The notes: generated by a model from the sequence alone, not told the origin. A DNA stretch of 23,892 nucleotides from Daldinia sp. FL1419 (GCA_025201765.1 MU623635.1:1-23892), one strand, 5' to 3'. Shown: positions 1-11,350, counted from the stretch's first letter. Numbers and translations: made by a program.

Positions 1-469
1 ATAATTAATAATATTAATAAAAATAATAATAAAAAAATTTATAATAATTATATTAATAAAAAATATTATAAAAATAATAAAAATAAAAAATATATCTCTA
101 AATAATCTAAAAAAACTTAAAAATATAAATATTAGATATATAAAAAAAAAGGTTATTAATTTATTAAATATTTAGAAATCAATTGTAAAAAAAGTAAAAA
201 AAATTGGAAAATTAAATATAACATATTTAAAAAGAATTATATAATTTTTTTAATAAATTATGAAAGATTTAAAAATTAAAGTTTAAAATAAAAAAATAAT
301 AATATCTATAATATAACCCTAAAATTAAAAAATAATAAAGATATATAATTTATAATAATAACCTACCTATTTAATTAAACATTCTACCACTACATTATAA
401 CTTTTATTCCCTTAATAATCAAAAAGATTAATACTATTTTTATTTTAAATTAATATATAAAAATTATAT

Positions 470-3400
470 TTTAAAAAATTATATTAAATATTAAAATTAC
501 TTATATCTCAATAATAGACAAAAGATAATACCTTACCTTCATTAATAAATATCTTAATTAGAAATTTAAGATAAATTATATATATACTAAAAAAACTAAT
601 ATTAGATTTAAAAATAAATCCCTTATTAAATTATTAAATATAATCATAATTAATATCTTATTTAATAATATAAATTTCTATATTATAGAGTTAAATATAT
701 TATTCTTTTTTTCAATTAAGGATATAAATTATTTAAAAATATATCTTAACAACATTATTAATTAATTAATATATAAAAATAATGTAATAATTAATATAAA
801 ATAAAAATAAGAATATTTATAATTTTATTTAAATAATATTATTTATTTTATAAAAATAAAATTATAATGTTTACATATCCATTTCAATTATTTTATAATT
901 AAGAAGCTTTATAATTTCTTAGATAAAACTAAATATAATATTAATATAAATAATTTTAAAAAAATTAATAAATTTTATCACTATTGTTAAATTAAGGGTA
1001 AAGATTTATAAAAATTTAAGTTTATTTTTAAAAATTCTAATATAAATTTTAATTATAAAATAATTATTAATATTATATATTTAGAAGAATAATTAATTTT
1101 ATATATAATTAATATTATTATTAATTTTTAAATAATATAATTTATAAAAGACATTATAATCAAAAAAATATAAAAAATATTAAAAAAATATTAGATTAAT
1201 ATTTATTTTAACCTTTTAAATATTATTTCTTATAATGTAAGAATAAATTTTAATAACCTGAAATTCTGAAATAAAATACATATTATTAAAATTATATATC
1301 ATTAAATATTAATTAAAGTATATTAATCTATTAATAAAGTAAAAGGATATTATAATTTAATTTATTAAATTTATAAAATAATTACAAATAAATTTTAAAA
1401 TTTTAATTTAAAAATATCACAATTATAAATAATTATAAAGGTAATTAATAATATAATTAATCTTAACAAATTGGTTCTTACATTATTTATCTTTGGAATT
1501 TATTCTTAAATTAATATAAATTTATTACTTATATCTACCCAAATTTATTATGTCTTAATAATATAGAAAGTTATAATTAAAATTAAAAAGATTAAATTAT
1601 AATATTCTATTTAAGATATACTTAATATTTATAATGGTCCTAATATTATAAAAATATTATTTATATTATTATCCATTAATAATAAAATTTTTATTTATTA
1701 AGAAAAGGGTGGATAAAAAGGCTTTTATAAAATTATTACAATTATTAATAAAGATGTTATTATAGTATTTAACATATCCAGAAGAATATTTACATTTTGG
1801 AATTTTTACGTTAAATTTTAAACTTAACTTAAGGATAACTTAATACTTACTAAGGAACTCTAAATATAACTATCCAAACCCATATTTAACCTAAATAATT
1901 ATAAAATAATTTTAAAAAAAAATCTTATATATATTAATAATCTTTTATATATTAATATTTAATATTTTAATAATAAAGAATAAAATAATTTAATTTTAAT
2001 ATTTTAATTATATATAATAAGAAAAATTATTATTATAAAAAAATTATATAAAATATTAAATATAAAAAAATTTAATATATTATTTAATAAAAGAATCCTA
2101 CAACCTAAAATATATGATATATTAATTTATTAAAGAATAACAATCTTTAAATTATAAATAATTTATAAAATAAAGAAAAAAAATATATTAATACCTTATA
2201 AAAAATTAAAATTTATTATTTAAAATTATAATAACCCTAATAAAGAATTCATTATAATATATGCCCCTACTATTTAAAAAGCAAGTTAACACCTTATTCT
2301 AACCTTAATTCCAATTTTCCAATATTAGGGCATAAAAATTATAATAAATAATATTTATATAATTATTAATAAAATTAAAAAGTAAATATTTTAAAAGAAT
2401 GTTATTATATATTATCAAATTATTATATAATTTAATTAAATTAAAAACATATTAATTTGAAATTTATTCATATTATTATTAATAAGAATTTAATATAAAA
2501 TTATTAATATTTAATTTATATTTATTAATAATAAATATAATTTCATTTAAAATTATAAACTTTTAAATAAATAATACCTTAAATATTAACATTATAAAAT
2601 TCTTGATAATAGAAGATAAGGCACTTACCAAAGCCAGGATTAAAATATATCCTTAGAAGATATTAAACACTGGAATTAAAGATTTTAACAATTCGCACCT
2701 TATTATTTACAAAAAAAATTATAATATAACCATTATATAAAAAGGATAAATTGAAAAATTTAAACAATTAAATATAAAATTATTAAATATAATCAAGAAA
2801 TTTATTAAATAATAAATATAAAAAACATATATTTCCTCTATTTATTAACTTAAAATAGCCTTTAACTATTCAATAATGGCTTAATATTTGAAACTGGGCC
2901 TTAAAGAAATAAAAGCCTTTAATACCTAAATTAAATAATAAATAAATAATTAAATATAAGGATTTAACTATATTAATTTGGATTTTTAAAATTTATGTTT
3001 ATATATTTTTATTAATAACTTATTTATAAATAATAAAAACTTAAATTTATAAATCAATTATATCATTATATTAGGTAATAAAGAATTAATTAATCAAAAT
3101 AATAAAGTTTAAATTATTAATAATATTATTTATTAATTATTTATTAAGTATAAACATATCATCCAGAATATACTCATTAACAAAATCTATAAAATAATCT
3201 AAAACTTCAATATTAGATATATTGTCCATTATATAATTAATATTATCTTAAAACATTTTTTCATTACCTAAGGCTCTATTAATCCTATATATTAACTTAT
3301 TTTCCTTATATTAATGTTTTATTCAAATAAGCAATATTAACGAAAAAAGATTAATAATTAATTTAATAATCTTATAATAATTATATAAAAATTAGGAAAT

Positions 3401-3535
3401 TAACAATATTTAATAAATCTATAGTATATATAATTTTACAAACATTATAATAAAGGTATCCTCAAATAAGGCCATACAAATGTTAATAAAGAATAACCAA
3501 ATTAACCTATAATTAAAAGGATAAATAAAACAAAA
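470..3535 (+). pseudogene. Copia pol remnant (GAG-pre-integrase, integrase, reverse transcriptase, RNase H)
   Basis: Reading + in the frame of base 871, LHIHFNYF (871-894) matches the LHRRFGHPS segment of the copia GAG-pre-integrase domain, and YHYC (976-987) is the zinc-binding HHC element that follows. Integrase core follows to about 1500; VRINFNN near 1235 corresponds to DAGTNFAS, its Asp changed. GG*KGFYK (1708-1731) is the integrase C-terminal GGWTGPYK motif. Reverse transcriptase is seen at about 2180-2330, where YAPTI*KAS*HLILTL (from 2260) matches the copia PTIQRxSQRLILAL block. RNase H starts near 2990 (FINNLFINNKN, for FVDGSFANNKD) in another frame, and INEKRLIINLIIL lies near 3345. 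The end, NLQLKGWIK-like, is near 3500-3530 in the third frame. Expected acidic residues are mostly Asn or Lys, as G-to-A change predicts. At least two frame changes after about 2350 are real indels. Confidence 0.8.
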
Positions 3536-3562
3536 ATTAAATATTAAATTCATAATATAATT

Positions 3563-3583
3563 GCAAAAAGAAAATAGAATAAG
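3563..3583 (+). promoter_or_regulatory. Polypurine tract of the left copia element
   Basis: A mainly A/G run (GCAAAAAGAAAATAGAATAAG) with two interrupting pyrimidines sits between the end of pol and the probable LTR start at 3584. A purine tract directly upstream of the 3' LTR primes plus-strand DNA synthesis in LTR retroelements. In such A-rich DNA its shape alone is weak evidence; its position supports the call. Confidence 0.45.
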
Positions 3584-3785
3584 TGGTAGTTATATGACTT
3601 ATATTTTTAGTCTAGCATATAATCCTTAAGAAATACTTATATATCTATTATTATATAAAAATAAATTTCTTACCTATCTCTCTTAAAATAACTTTCTTCT
3701 TCAAACAATTACAATACATCAGTCTTACCCCTATTATTATTTGTTTTATTATTATTTTGCTTTTATCTTACGTATGTACCTACCA
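3584..3785 (+). repeat. Probable 3' LTR of the left copia element (202 bp)
   Basis: The segment begins TGGTAG and ends CTACCA, perfect 6-bp inverted termini of the TG...CA kind, about 50 bp after the end of pol and directly after a purine-rich tract. It holds C-rich pockets (about 3675-3785) that are less decayed than the surroundings. No second copy exists in the window because the 5' LTR would lie to the left, so the boundaries rest on the termini alone. It resembles the 180-bp LTRs at 4537 and 21725 only weakly. Confidence 0.5.
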
Positions 3786-4536
3786 ACAATATCTTATATA
3801 ACATTATTATATATAATAAATTTAAAATTAGAAATAATTATAATACCATTTTTACTATTTTAACAAATATTATACCCAACAATACATTCTCCAACAATCT
3901 TATTATCAATAAAGAAATCTTCCATAAATAAAGTATCCTTTATAATAAACCACATTAGGACCAATCCTTAAAATTTACAAAATACAAAAATAAGCTAATT
4001 ATTAAATTTATATAAAATCTTTCAATTTACACCATAATAAAAATTATATACAAGATAGATAATATACCTAAACACATTAAATAACATAAAAATATATTGA
4101 TAAATAATCCCAAAATCCAAACATACTTATAAAAATATAAAATTAAATTTGTAATATTATTTAATTTATTAAAATACTATACAAATATCTAAATTAAAAC
4201 AAAACATAAAATCAATATAAACAATAATCCATCAATTAAATTACTTTTATAATAATATAATCCCTAATAAAAACAAACCTTATAAGAATTTATTAAAAAA
4301 TATAAAGGTAAAATTATATATTAAAATAAAAATCCATAGGTATCTCCATTTCTTTTAATATCCAAAAAGGTTTTAAATTAAATAATAATATTAAAGAAAA
4401 ATAATCCAAATATAATTTAACACTTTTATTATAACTATTATAAAATAAATAAATAAATTAAAAAAAATGTTTATCCATTATCTAATTTTTAAAATTAAAT
4501 ATAAAAAATAACAAACCATAAATAAATAATATTTAT
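3786..4536. other. Unassigned remnant between two copia elements
   Basis: No family is recognised. The + strand is rich in A and C and nearly free of G, so RIP hit the - strand. Parts of the + translation from about 3880 are strongly polar, with stops mostly TAA, which would be a Pro/Glu/Lys/Gln-rich low-complexity protein segment if the usual changes are assumed. The second copia element is inserted after 4536, so this sequence should continue at 21911. It may be an older transposon. The protein-like reading is tentative. Confidence 0.3.
4532..4536. repeat. Target-site duplication, left copy (TTTAT)
   Basis: TTTAT directly precedes the 5' LTR at 4537 and the same five bases follow the 3' LTR at 21906-21910. 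Five bases is the normal duplication for copia integrase. In DNA this AT-rich a chance match is not rare, but its exact placement at both LTR edges supports one intact insertion. Confidence 0.65.
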
Positions 4537-4716
4537 TGTAGGAATGTTGGTCATGTGACCATGGTGGTATAGACCTATTTTAATCTTGTATTTAGTTCTA
4601 TATATTTTGATTTCCGATTAAAATATGTTTTTTTTTAAAATAATTACTTTTTATTGAATTAATATAAATATCTTTATTTTTATTATTGTATATAATGGTA
4701 TTTTATTTATTTAATA
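4537..4716 (+). repeat. 5' LTR of the nested-into copia element
   Basis: This LTR matches 21725-21905 along its whole length, differing mainly by C/T and G/A changes and by one base in a T run (nine T here, ten there). It starts TGTAGGAATG and ends AATA, where the other copy ends AACA, so the ancestral termini were TG...CA. A GGTCATGTGACC palindrome lies at 4549-4560. It should hold the promoter and RNA start, but no individual element can be placed. Confidence 0.9.
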
Positions 4717-5443
4717 TTAATTAGTAATTAATGATAAATTGATTATAAATTAATTAAATATTTGAAAAGGAAAAAATAATTTTAATATTGAATCCTAATA
4801 AAAAAAAGTAAACAACCTTAAGATTTCATGTTTTAGTGTATGGTTTTAAGCCTGGAATTTTATGTTATTGTATATAATTTTGGGAGTAATTTATGTTAAT
4901 TTAGGATTTTTAGAAGGTAGAAACAATTTTAATACTGAATCTACAATCTGAAATATATATTTATTATATATAAATAAGTAATATTAAGGTTTCCTTTATT
5001 GGTAAAATAGTTTTGGAGAAATTTGTATTAATTAAACTATTATATATCTATTATATATTTATATTTATAATATATATTTATATTTATTATAATATTATAA
5101 TATGTTGAGAGAAGGTAATAACATTAAAAATTGCATTATATTTTTATTTTATCAATAAATTTTAAACTTTATTTAAATTTTTTTTCTAATTTTACCTAAA
5201 AAATTTTATATATTATAATTATAATTGTTATTATTTAAAAGTTTAATATTTAAAGAAAAAATAATTTAACATTTTATAAAATAATTTTATAAAATAAAAT
5301 TAATATAATTTTTTTTTATAATAATATATTTATTTATTTTTTTTTTATTATTCTTTTATTATAATAATTAGTATTTTTATTATCTTAATTATAGTATTAT
5401 ATTTTATTTATTTTTTTTAGATTTGTTATAATTAGTAATTAAT
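4717..5443 (+). other. 5' leader of the copia element
   Basis: This is the untranslated region between the 5' LTR and the first in-frame ATG. A primer-binding site is expected right after 4716, but the sequence there (TTAATTAGTAATTAATG) shows no TGG and no recognisable tRNA match, so it is decayed or of an unusual type. The region is T/G-rich with C nearly absent, and no protein is seen in it. Confidence 0.6.
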
Positions 5444-7183
5444 ATGATTAAATTAGTAAAGGAGTTTTGGTTGAAGTATATTAATGATAAATAGTTAGGT
5501 ATTAATTTTGATATTATTGATGTGATAGTTGTTTTAATAGTCTAAGTTAATATATATATAATTGAAAATATGATAGATTATAATAAAAATATAATTGATG
5601 AAGGTTTGTAATATATTTTTAAAAATGATTTTTATGGTTGGATTTTAATTTATTTTATTAAGATTTGATGTTTGTTATATATTAGAGTTAAGGAATACTT
5701 TAAATTCTATAGTATTTTTATTAGAATAATATAAAATAACTTATATATATTTATAATTATTATTAATATAAAGTTATTTTTTGAATTCTTTTAAGATGAA
5801 ATGAATGATTTGTTAAGAATTTATTTCTTTAAATTTAAGTCTTTAATTAATCTAATATATTTATATTTATTGGAAGTTATGGTAGAGGTTGTTGTAATTA
5901 AAATAGAGTTAGTGATGGTGATATTAGTATTGTAGTTTTTAGTTGTAGTTATACAACCTTATTTGACGTAATTTATGAATCTTTAATTAGTCTTTTAAGT
6001 ATCTTAATTAGTTCTAGTATTCTAATTAATTTCAGCATTTTAGTTAGTTTTAGTATCTTAATAGGTTTTATAAGTTCTTTAAGTATTATAGTAATTAATA
6101 TTTTTGGTATAATAATAAGTAATTTTTTAAGTATTTTAAGTATTTTAATAAGTTTAAATAGTTTTTTAATATTAATTAGTCTAGATATTCTTGATGAATA
6201 ATTTTGTATAACAGGGTTAATATATGGGTAATATGGAGGTTTAATTAGGAATAATATAATGGTTTATTATAAGATTATTTATTTATGGATAGGAAGAGTA
6301 ATTAGTGATATAAGGATCTTAATTTTTTAATTTATTAGTTAAGTTATACCCTAATAATGATTTTAAGTTTGGAGGTAAGAAGTATAAAATATTAAATAAA
6401 TAAATTTAAATTTTTTTATTTTGTTATTATAAGTTTGGAATTAAACCTAACTTATATATTAATATTTATGATATAATATTAAAAGGAGTAGTTTTGGAAT
6501 TTTTTTATAAATATTTTGTGTAATAAGGTTTTGATTTTAATATAATGGTTAATAAAATATATAGTTTTTTTTATATTAATAAGAATCTTTAGATGTATAT
6601 GTTCAAATAGAAGAATATAATAATTAAGAGTATTATATGGAATAATCTTAAAAAAACTTTATTTAAATGTTTTGAAATATTAATCATTTAAATATAATAT
6701 ATTTATAAAAATTTATTAATTAATTATATTGAGGAAGTTTATTTTAAAGAAGGTTTATACCATATTATATAGGGATATTTAGTATTTTTATCTGTTTTTT
6801 TTTAATAATCCAATATATTTGAGAATGTTTGTGCTGATTTTTGAATAATGGTAGGTAATATATATTGGAATTTTCTTAATAAATATAAAATGAAAAGTGA
6901 TTATTATTATATTGATTAAATTTATTAAAATAATTAAAAATCTTATTAAATAAATTGAGGTAAAAATAAATGTTTTAATAATTAAAAATATTTTAATAAT
7001 GGGAATGGAAAAAAGAAATGTTTTATTTATAATAAATTAAGTTATTAATTTATTAAATATTTTATATATGAATAATATAATAAATGTAATAAATGGTGTT
7101 AATATATATAGGAATAAAAAATAGGAGATATTGAAGAGGATTTTATAATTTTTTTTATTAATTATAAAAAAATTAATATTAAT

Positions 7184-7186
<3 letters not shown>
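5444..7186 (+). pseudogene. Copia gag remnant with P/Q-rich segment and CCHC zinc knuckle
   Basis: This is the nucleocapsid part of the copia polyprotein. The frame is opened by ATG at 5444; a second in-frame ATG at 5879, before an Ala/Glu-rich stretch, is an alternative start. From 5954 to about 6200 the frame carries dense TAA/TAG stops between Val, Leu and Phe codons; with Gln for the stops and Pro or Ala for some Leu/Val, this is a Pro/Gln-rich disordered segment typical of fungal gag. From 6335, LVKLYPNNDFKFGG and then GVVLEFFYKYF (about 6490-6522) match the structured part of fungal copia gag (LAKLYxDxxKFGGE, LKGxAxEFYYDHL). CFIYNKLSY (7019-7045) is the CCHC knuckle CxxCxxxxH with Cys and His now Tyr. 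All these marks share one frame with pol. Confidence 0.85.

Positions 7187-7222
<36 letters not shown>
7187..7222 (+). repeat. In-frame (AAT)12 microsatellite, poly-Asn between gag and protease
   Basis: Twelve uninterrupted AAT triplets lie in the gag-pol frame, in the spacer between the zinc knuckle and the protease. They would encode twelve Asn. They may descend from an Asn/Asp- or Gln-rich linker, or have expanded by slippage after the element died; the perfection of the run favours recent slippage. Confidence 0.8.
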
Positions 7223-7230
<8 letters not shown>

Positions 7231-8309
7231 ATAATATATATAATATATTAATGATAAATATAATGATAATAATTAGGTTTAATTATTAATTATATAATAT
7301 TTTATAGGTTATGGTGAAGTTGATGGTTCCCAAATTATTAATATTTTTGTAAATTAAGTGATTTTTTATGTGTTTATTATAATAAATATCTTTAATAATA
7401 ATTATAAGCATTTTTTAGATGTAGTTTTAGGTTCTTTTTTTATATTTTATTTTAAAAATTGATATTCTTATATATTTTAAGGCATTTTACCTAATATTAA
7501 AGTAATTGGAATATTATTAGGAAGTGAAATGTAAATAAAAATATTATAATATATATATTTTAATATTAAAATAAATATATTTATAATAAAAATATATATT
7601 ATATAATTTGGTAATTATTTAGAGTAAAGGAATTTTAATATTATTAATATATTTACCCTATTTGAAATTATCTAATTTTATATTATATTTTATAATATAT
7701 TATTTTTATTATATCTTTATAATATAAATTATTTAAGAATTTTTCTAAATAATATTAAAAATATATTTATTTATAAAAATAAATATTACCTTATTATTTA
7801 AAAATGGGGATACCTATGGTTTTTATTTGATAATAAAAAATAAATAATTACATATTATTATTTGATTAAAAAAGAATTATAATAAATATATAAATGTTTT
7901 AATTATTTAATTGTAAATTAATTTTATTACATTTTTATAAAAATTAAATATAATAAATTAAATTAAATAATTATTAAGAAAATTAATAAATACTATTATC
8001 AATGTTAAATGCATAGTAATATATTAGGATAATTTAAATTTATTATAAAAAATAACATTAATTTTAATCATAATATCTATATTAATATAATATATATTAA
8101 AAGTAAATTAATCCTTTATACCATTAATAAAATTATATTATTTTAAATAATAAAATTCTTTAAAAATATAATAATAAAACATATATAAAATATATTAAAA
8201 ATAATATAAATTAATAATTATTTTGGATTACCTAATAATCTAATATTTAATATTAATATTAATTTTATAATTAATAAATTTATTTTAAATGTAAAAATAT
8301 TATTAATAT
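7223..8309 (+). pseudogene. Copia pol part 1: protease, GAG-pre-integrase, N-terminal integrase
   Basis: Same frame as gag. F*GILPNIKVIGI (7475-7513) matches FQGILPDTGATGV, the aspartic protease active site; the DTG triad reads Asn-Ile-Lys (7493-7501). NYLRIFLNNI (about 7727-7756) and KWGYLWF (about 7803-7823) correspond to DRLGIFLNNI and KWGHPWF, the usual fungal copia bridge to GAG-pre-integrase. C*MHSN near 8000 is the HHCQM zinc element. Integrase follows: the first catalytic Asp is Asn (8084-8086) and the second, in the LGPPxxxxxDxGTNFAS block, is also Asn. The frame stops dead at 8309, within the integrase core, where the minus-strand LTR element begins, and resumes at 14106. From about 7640 on, G is depleted instead of C, so mutation strand switches inside this piece. 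Confidence 0.87.
8306..8309. repeat. Target-site duplication, left copy (ATAT)
   Basis: ATAT precedes the LTR at 8310, and ATAT at 14102-14105 follows the other LTR. Four bases of A/T are weak on their own. However, removing the insertion with one ATAT rejoins the integrase frame without gap or shift, which is independent support. Confidence 0.65.
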
Positions 8310-8693
8310 TGAATAGGAGCTCTAATAGCTCCTGTAGGATATGCCCTATATTTCAATTAACCCATAGTAAGCTAGAGGCTGTATAAACTTAAGGATATAA
8401 GGTGATTATATTTTAAGGAATATAATAGGATGATTAGGTAGAATAGTTGCTGTAAATGATTGCTTAGTAATGGTAGTGCATATAATGAGGTTATAGGCTT
8501 AAAGTGTATATTATTTATATGAAGCTTTATAAAGGTGATTTTTGAAGAACTATATATAATTTTAATTAATTAGATAAGAAAATAATTCTTAAAGACTTAT
8601 TTATATTTAAAAGAGTTATAAATTTTAGAAGAAAGGGGGTTAATAAGGTTTTTTAAAGTAGTTTTTATTATTTAATTATATTATTTTGATTTA
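8310..8693 (-). repeat. 3' LTR of the minus-strand element (left copy)
   Basis: 384 bp, the same length as 13718-14101, and alignable throughout without gaps by eye. Inferred ancestral termini on + are TGAAC...GTTCA, a 5-bp inverted repeat; here they read TGAAT...GATTTA because C became T. Differences from the other LTR are mostly T here for C there and G here for A there, so this copy was deaminated on the + strand. Confidence 0.92.
8316..8332. repeat. Hairpin near the LTR edge (GGAGCT-CTAAT-AGCTCC)
   Basis: A perfect 6-bp stem with a 5-base loop lies six bases inside the LTR edge. The other LTR has the matching site at 13724-13740 as AGAGCT/AGCTCT: both stem arms changed and pairing is kept. 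In the element's own orientation this is the end of U5, next to the primer-binding site, where RNA structure can matter. Role unproven. Confidence 0.6.
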
Positions 8694-8836
8694 AAGTTCC
8701 TTAAAATTAATAATATTAAACCTTTAATAAGTTAATTTTAATAAAAAAATTAAAAAAATTATATAATTAAGCTATAATTAAATTAATTAAATATTATATA
8801 AATTAAAAGAAGAAAAAGAAAGAAAATCTAAGCTCC
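8694..8836. other. Interval between the 3' LTR and the last reading frame
   Basis: Very A/T-rich, with no recognisable gene. A polypurine tract for the minus-strand element should lie on the - strand just outside 8693; only a short AAGGAA run is seen there, so the site is weak or decayed. Confidence 0.4.
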
Positions 8837-9436
8837 CTAAATTTTTTAATCGTTGTTTTGCTTTGAGTATTTCGTAGCTTTATTTAGTGCTTTTTGGTTT
8901 TGTTCGTATGCTTGTTTAACTAATTGATTATTGTCTTTAAGTTATATATGTTTAAAAGTTTATTCGAATATTTCCTATTTTGGCTAATCTAATGGTATGT
9001 TTAGCTGCGGCCTAATAATTGATTTTGTTGGTATCTCTTTAAGCTATATATATAAATTAGGTCCTTATCTTTCGAAGTAAATAATTCACTATAGTCCATA
9101 TGTTATACAATTATTTAATTATAAATTTCTTAAAATATTGTTTTAAATTAATTCTAACACATATTTATTACTTTATTTTATATTATATATCTTGATTGGT
9201 TTGTTTTTAGGTAAATGAATAGCTTTAGGCATCTTATCTTACAATACTTGCTTTGGTGGTGGTTCACTCTTAATCGGCTCAAAGGTCTTGATAGCTGCTG
9301 GTACTGGTGCTGGATTGTTGATCACTTGAATTGCTGCTAATTCGGTTAATGACCTCATATAATTATTAAGCTTTTTGTAATAGTTACTATTATTTTTGGC
9401 TGTAGCAACTAGCTCTTTTGGCTTACACTTAATCAT
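8837..9436 (-). pseudogene. 3'-proximal reading frame of the minus-strand LTR element, unknown protein
   Basis: Reading - from the ATG at 9436, about 65 open codons give a Lys-rich start (MIKCKPKELVATAKNN), a possible helix and a Pro/Ala segment (NNPAPVPAA). After TAA at 9236-9238 the same frame continues, with stops readable as Gln codons, to about 8837, through LYI*LKEIPTKSI, QLNIPLD*PK and LKDNNQLVKQAYEQNQ, ending in a Lys/Gln/Asn-rich tail (KATKYSKQNN near 8860-8890). It would be a roughly 200-residue hydrophilic, partly helical protein. I do not recognise a family and no reverse transcriptase or integrase motif is present. GC is higher than nearby, suggesting less mutation. It might be the end of a longer protein rather than a separate gene. 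Confidence 0.5.
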
Positions 9437-10440
9437 ATATAATGTATAAACATATTAAAATCCATAAATCTAATTATTTCTCTAAATAACTATAAATATG
9501 TTATATAATTCCTTAAAAATAAGCTTTCCTAATTTTTAAAATATTATTATCATCTATTTTTTAATATAATTAACTCATTACTCTAATCCCTAACAAATTA
9601 AATTAAAAATTTATAAATAATATTTTTTAAATATATAAACTATAAAAAAAAAATAATTTTAATTATGTACCTTTATTATTTATATATATTTTAAATTAAA
9701 TAAATTAATATATATTAATAAAAATAATATTTAAACCCTTTATTATATAGCCTTAAATATTGATAAACTAAAACCTCCTTTAAAATTATACCTTAAAATC
9801 TATACTAATTCCTTTTTGTAAAAAATTCCTTAATCAAATATATTATGTATAATTAGCTCCTAAAAAATTATAATATAAGAATTATTAAATTATTGTTTTT
9901 TAATATATAATTATAAGGTTTATATTAATATTAATAATAAATTATTTTGTCAATAATTTATATTAATCTTTAATAATATTGTAACATTTTTAACAAAATA
10001 ATTAAATATAAATATAAGGCCTTAAATCTTTTTAGTACTTATATCTAACCAAAGAAACAGATTCTTATAATCAACTAATTCACCATATTTAATCAGATAA
10101 ATAATATCTATAAAAATCTATAACAATCTAATTACTTTATTATAAATATTTAAGACTAATAAACTAACCATATTGTTAACTAAATAATTTAACACTACAA
10201 GGTACTATTAAACTAACATCAATAACTAATAATAATATTAATATAAAATATGTATTGTATGAATTGCTTTGATTTGATTAGGTAAAATATAAGTTTATAG
10301 AAGATATAACTTATATTATAAAAAAGAAAAGAATATTGTAGAGGTGAAAAAATACTAGCAGTAAAAAAATAAATTAATAGTTTTTTATATTCCAATTTTA
10401 TAATCATCACTACTTAAATCAATAAATATTTATTAGTTAT
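9437..10440 (-). other. Decayed interior of the minus-strand LTR element
   Basis: No motif is recognised. In one - strand frame (about 10400-9720) the translation runs in long pieces broken almost only by TAA/TAG, for example NNMVSLLVLNIYNKVIRLL and FIDIIYLIKYGELVDYKN, which looks protein-derived. A 63-codon open stretch at 10219-10410 on - is rich in Ile, Tyr, Phe and Leu, as expected from C-to-T drift, and is not a convincing gene. The + strand is G-poor in 9440-10200. Confidence 0.35.
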
Positions 10441-11350
10441 AATTGCGATTTTTATATAATGTGTATGTTTTGAATTTGTATATGAATATTAAGTAGCATT
10501 CTTTAGTAATTTAATTACACTAATTATGAATAGCATCTCTCATCTCAATACACCATAGTTTAATATCATAACTTTTATTCTTCCTCTTTTTTTCTTTTTC
10601 TTTCCTCTTCTTTTTAAGATTTATTTTTCAACCTTTTAACTTATTTATTCCAAAATGTTTTATTATATTTAATTAAATATTAATTAATAAATTTAAATAT
10701 TAAGTTAGTTTAAAATATTTTCTTAATTTAAGCTAATAAATTTAAGCTCTTTAAGTAACAATTCTATATCATTAATGATATTGTTTATAACTAATATTCT
10801 GAATAGTTGTAATAATGATGATTTAAATAATTAGTTTGTTTTTATTGCTGTTCCAATATTTGATCGTGCTTTTACAATATAATTCAATTAAGTTAACAAT
10901 ATGGATAAATTTAAGAAATATTGGAAATCAATTGTTTATATCAATGGTCCTCTCCTTGATTTTTATTATTTTGTAAATGATTTTTTAAAGTAGTTTAAGT
11001 GATTCCTGATTGATTAGAATATTTAAATATTTAATATGATGGAATTTGAAGTCCTTGGCAATATTATAATTAATTGTTATATTTGATAAAAAATTATTAA
11101 TATTGACTTTTGGAAGAATAATCCTTATTATCCCTATTATTTTAATATAATATTATTATAATCATTTAAATAAATATTATTTTTTATATATGTTAATATT
11201 TATAAAAATAATTCTATTAATAAATATATAATTAAAATTTTAACCAATTCTTGTTGTATAAGAGGTTTAATAATATAAATTTTTGGTTTTTTAAATAAAA
11301 TTCCTTATAAACTCTATAAAAAATACTTCCAATCATCTAATTCTAAAAGT
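10441..11350 (-). pseudogene. Low-complexity, basic protein-like remnant in the minus-strand element
   Basis: On the - strand, in the frame of base 10869 (ARSNIGTAIKTN starts there), stops are again almost all TAA/TAG/TGA. The reading is rich in Ser, Asn, Thr, Leu and Lys and includes a strongly basic run (KRRGKKKKKRGR near 10575-10615) followed by NYGVLR. If Leu and Ile partly replace Pro and Thr, it would be a disordered, nucleic-acid-binding type of tail. No family is recognised. It is in a different frame from the gag-like ORF to its right, so it is a second reading frame or lies beyond a frameshift or intron. Confidence 0.35.

Larger units (their letters stand above)
1..3785 (+). mobile_element. 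Ty1/copia LTR retrotransposon, 3' part, heavily RIP-mutated
   Basis: The left end of the window is the pol-to-3'-LTR part of a copia element running left to right; its 5' LTR and gag lie before the window or are too decayed to see. Order on the + strand: GAG-pre-integrase, integrase core, integrase C-terminus, reverse transcriptase, RNase H, a short tail, a polypurine tract and a probable 3' LTR. This gene order (integrase before reverse transcriptase) defines Ty1/copia. G is strongly depleted on + over most of the region while C survives, so deamination acted mainly on the - strand here. It is related to, but clearly different from, the copia element at 4537-21905. The 3' limit depends on the LTR call. 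Confidence 0.8.

Noticed and set aside
310..325. Telomere-like AACCCTAA
   Set aside because: Single occurrences only, with no tandem array.
6000..6180. Tandem DNA repeat of a TTAATTAGT/TTTAAGTAT unit
   Set aside because: The pattern follows the reading frame of a Pro/Gln-rich protein segment after C-to-T mutation, so it is codon-level repetition rather than an independent satellite.
10219..10410. 63-codon - strand frame rich in Ile, Tyr, Phe and Leu, resembling a membrane protein
   Set aside because: Composition is what C-to-T drift makes from ordinary codons; no start context and no conserved motif. Kept only as part of the decayed interior.
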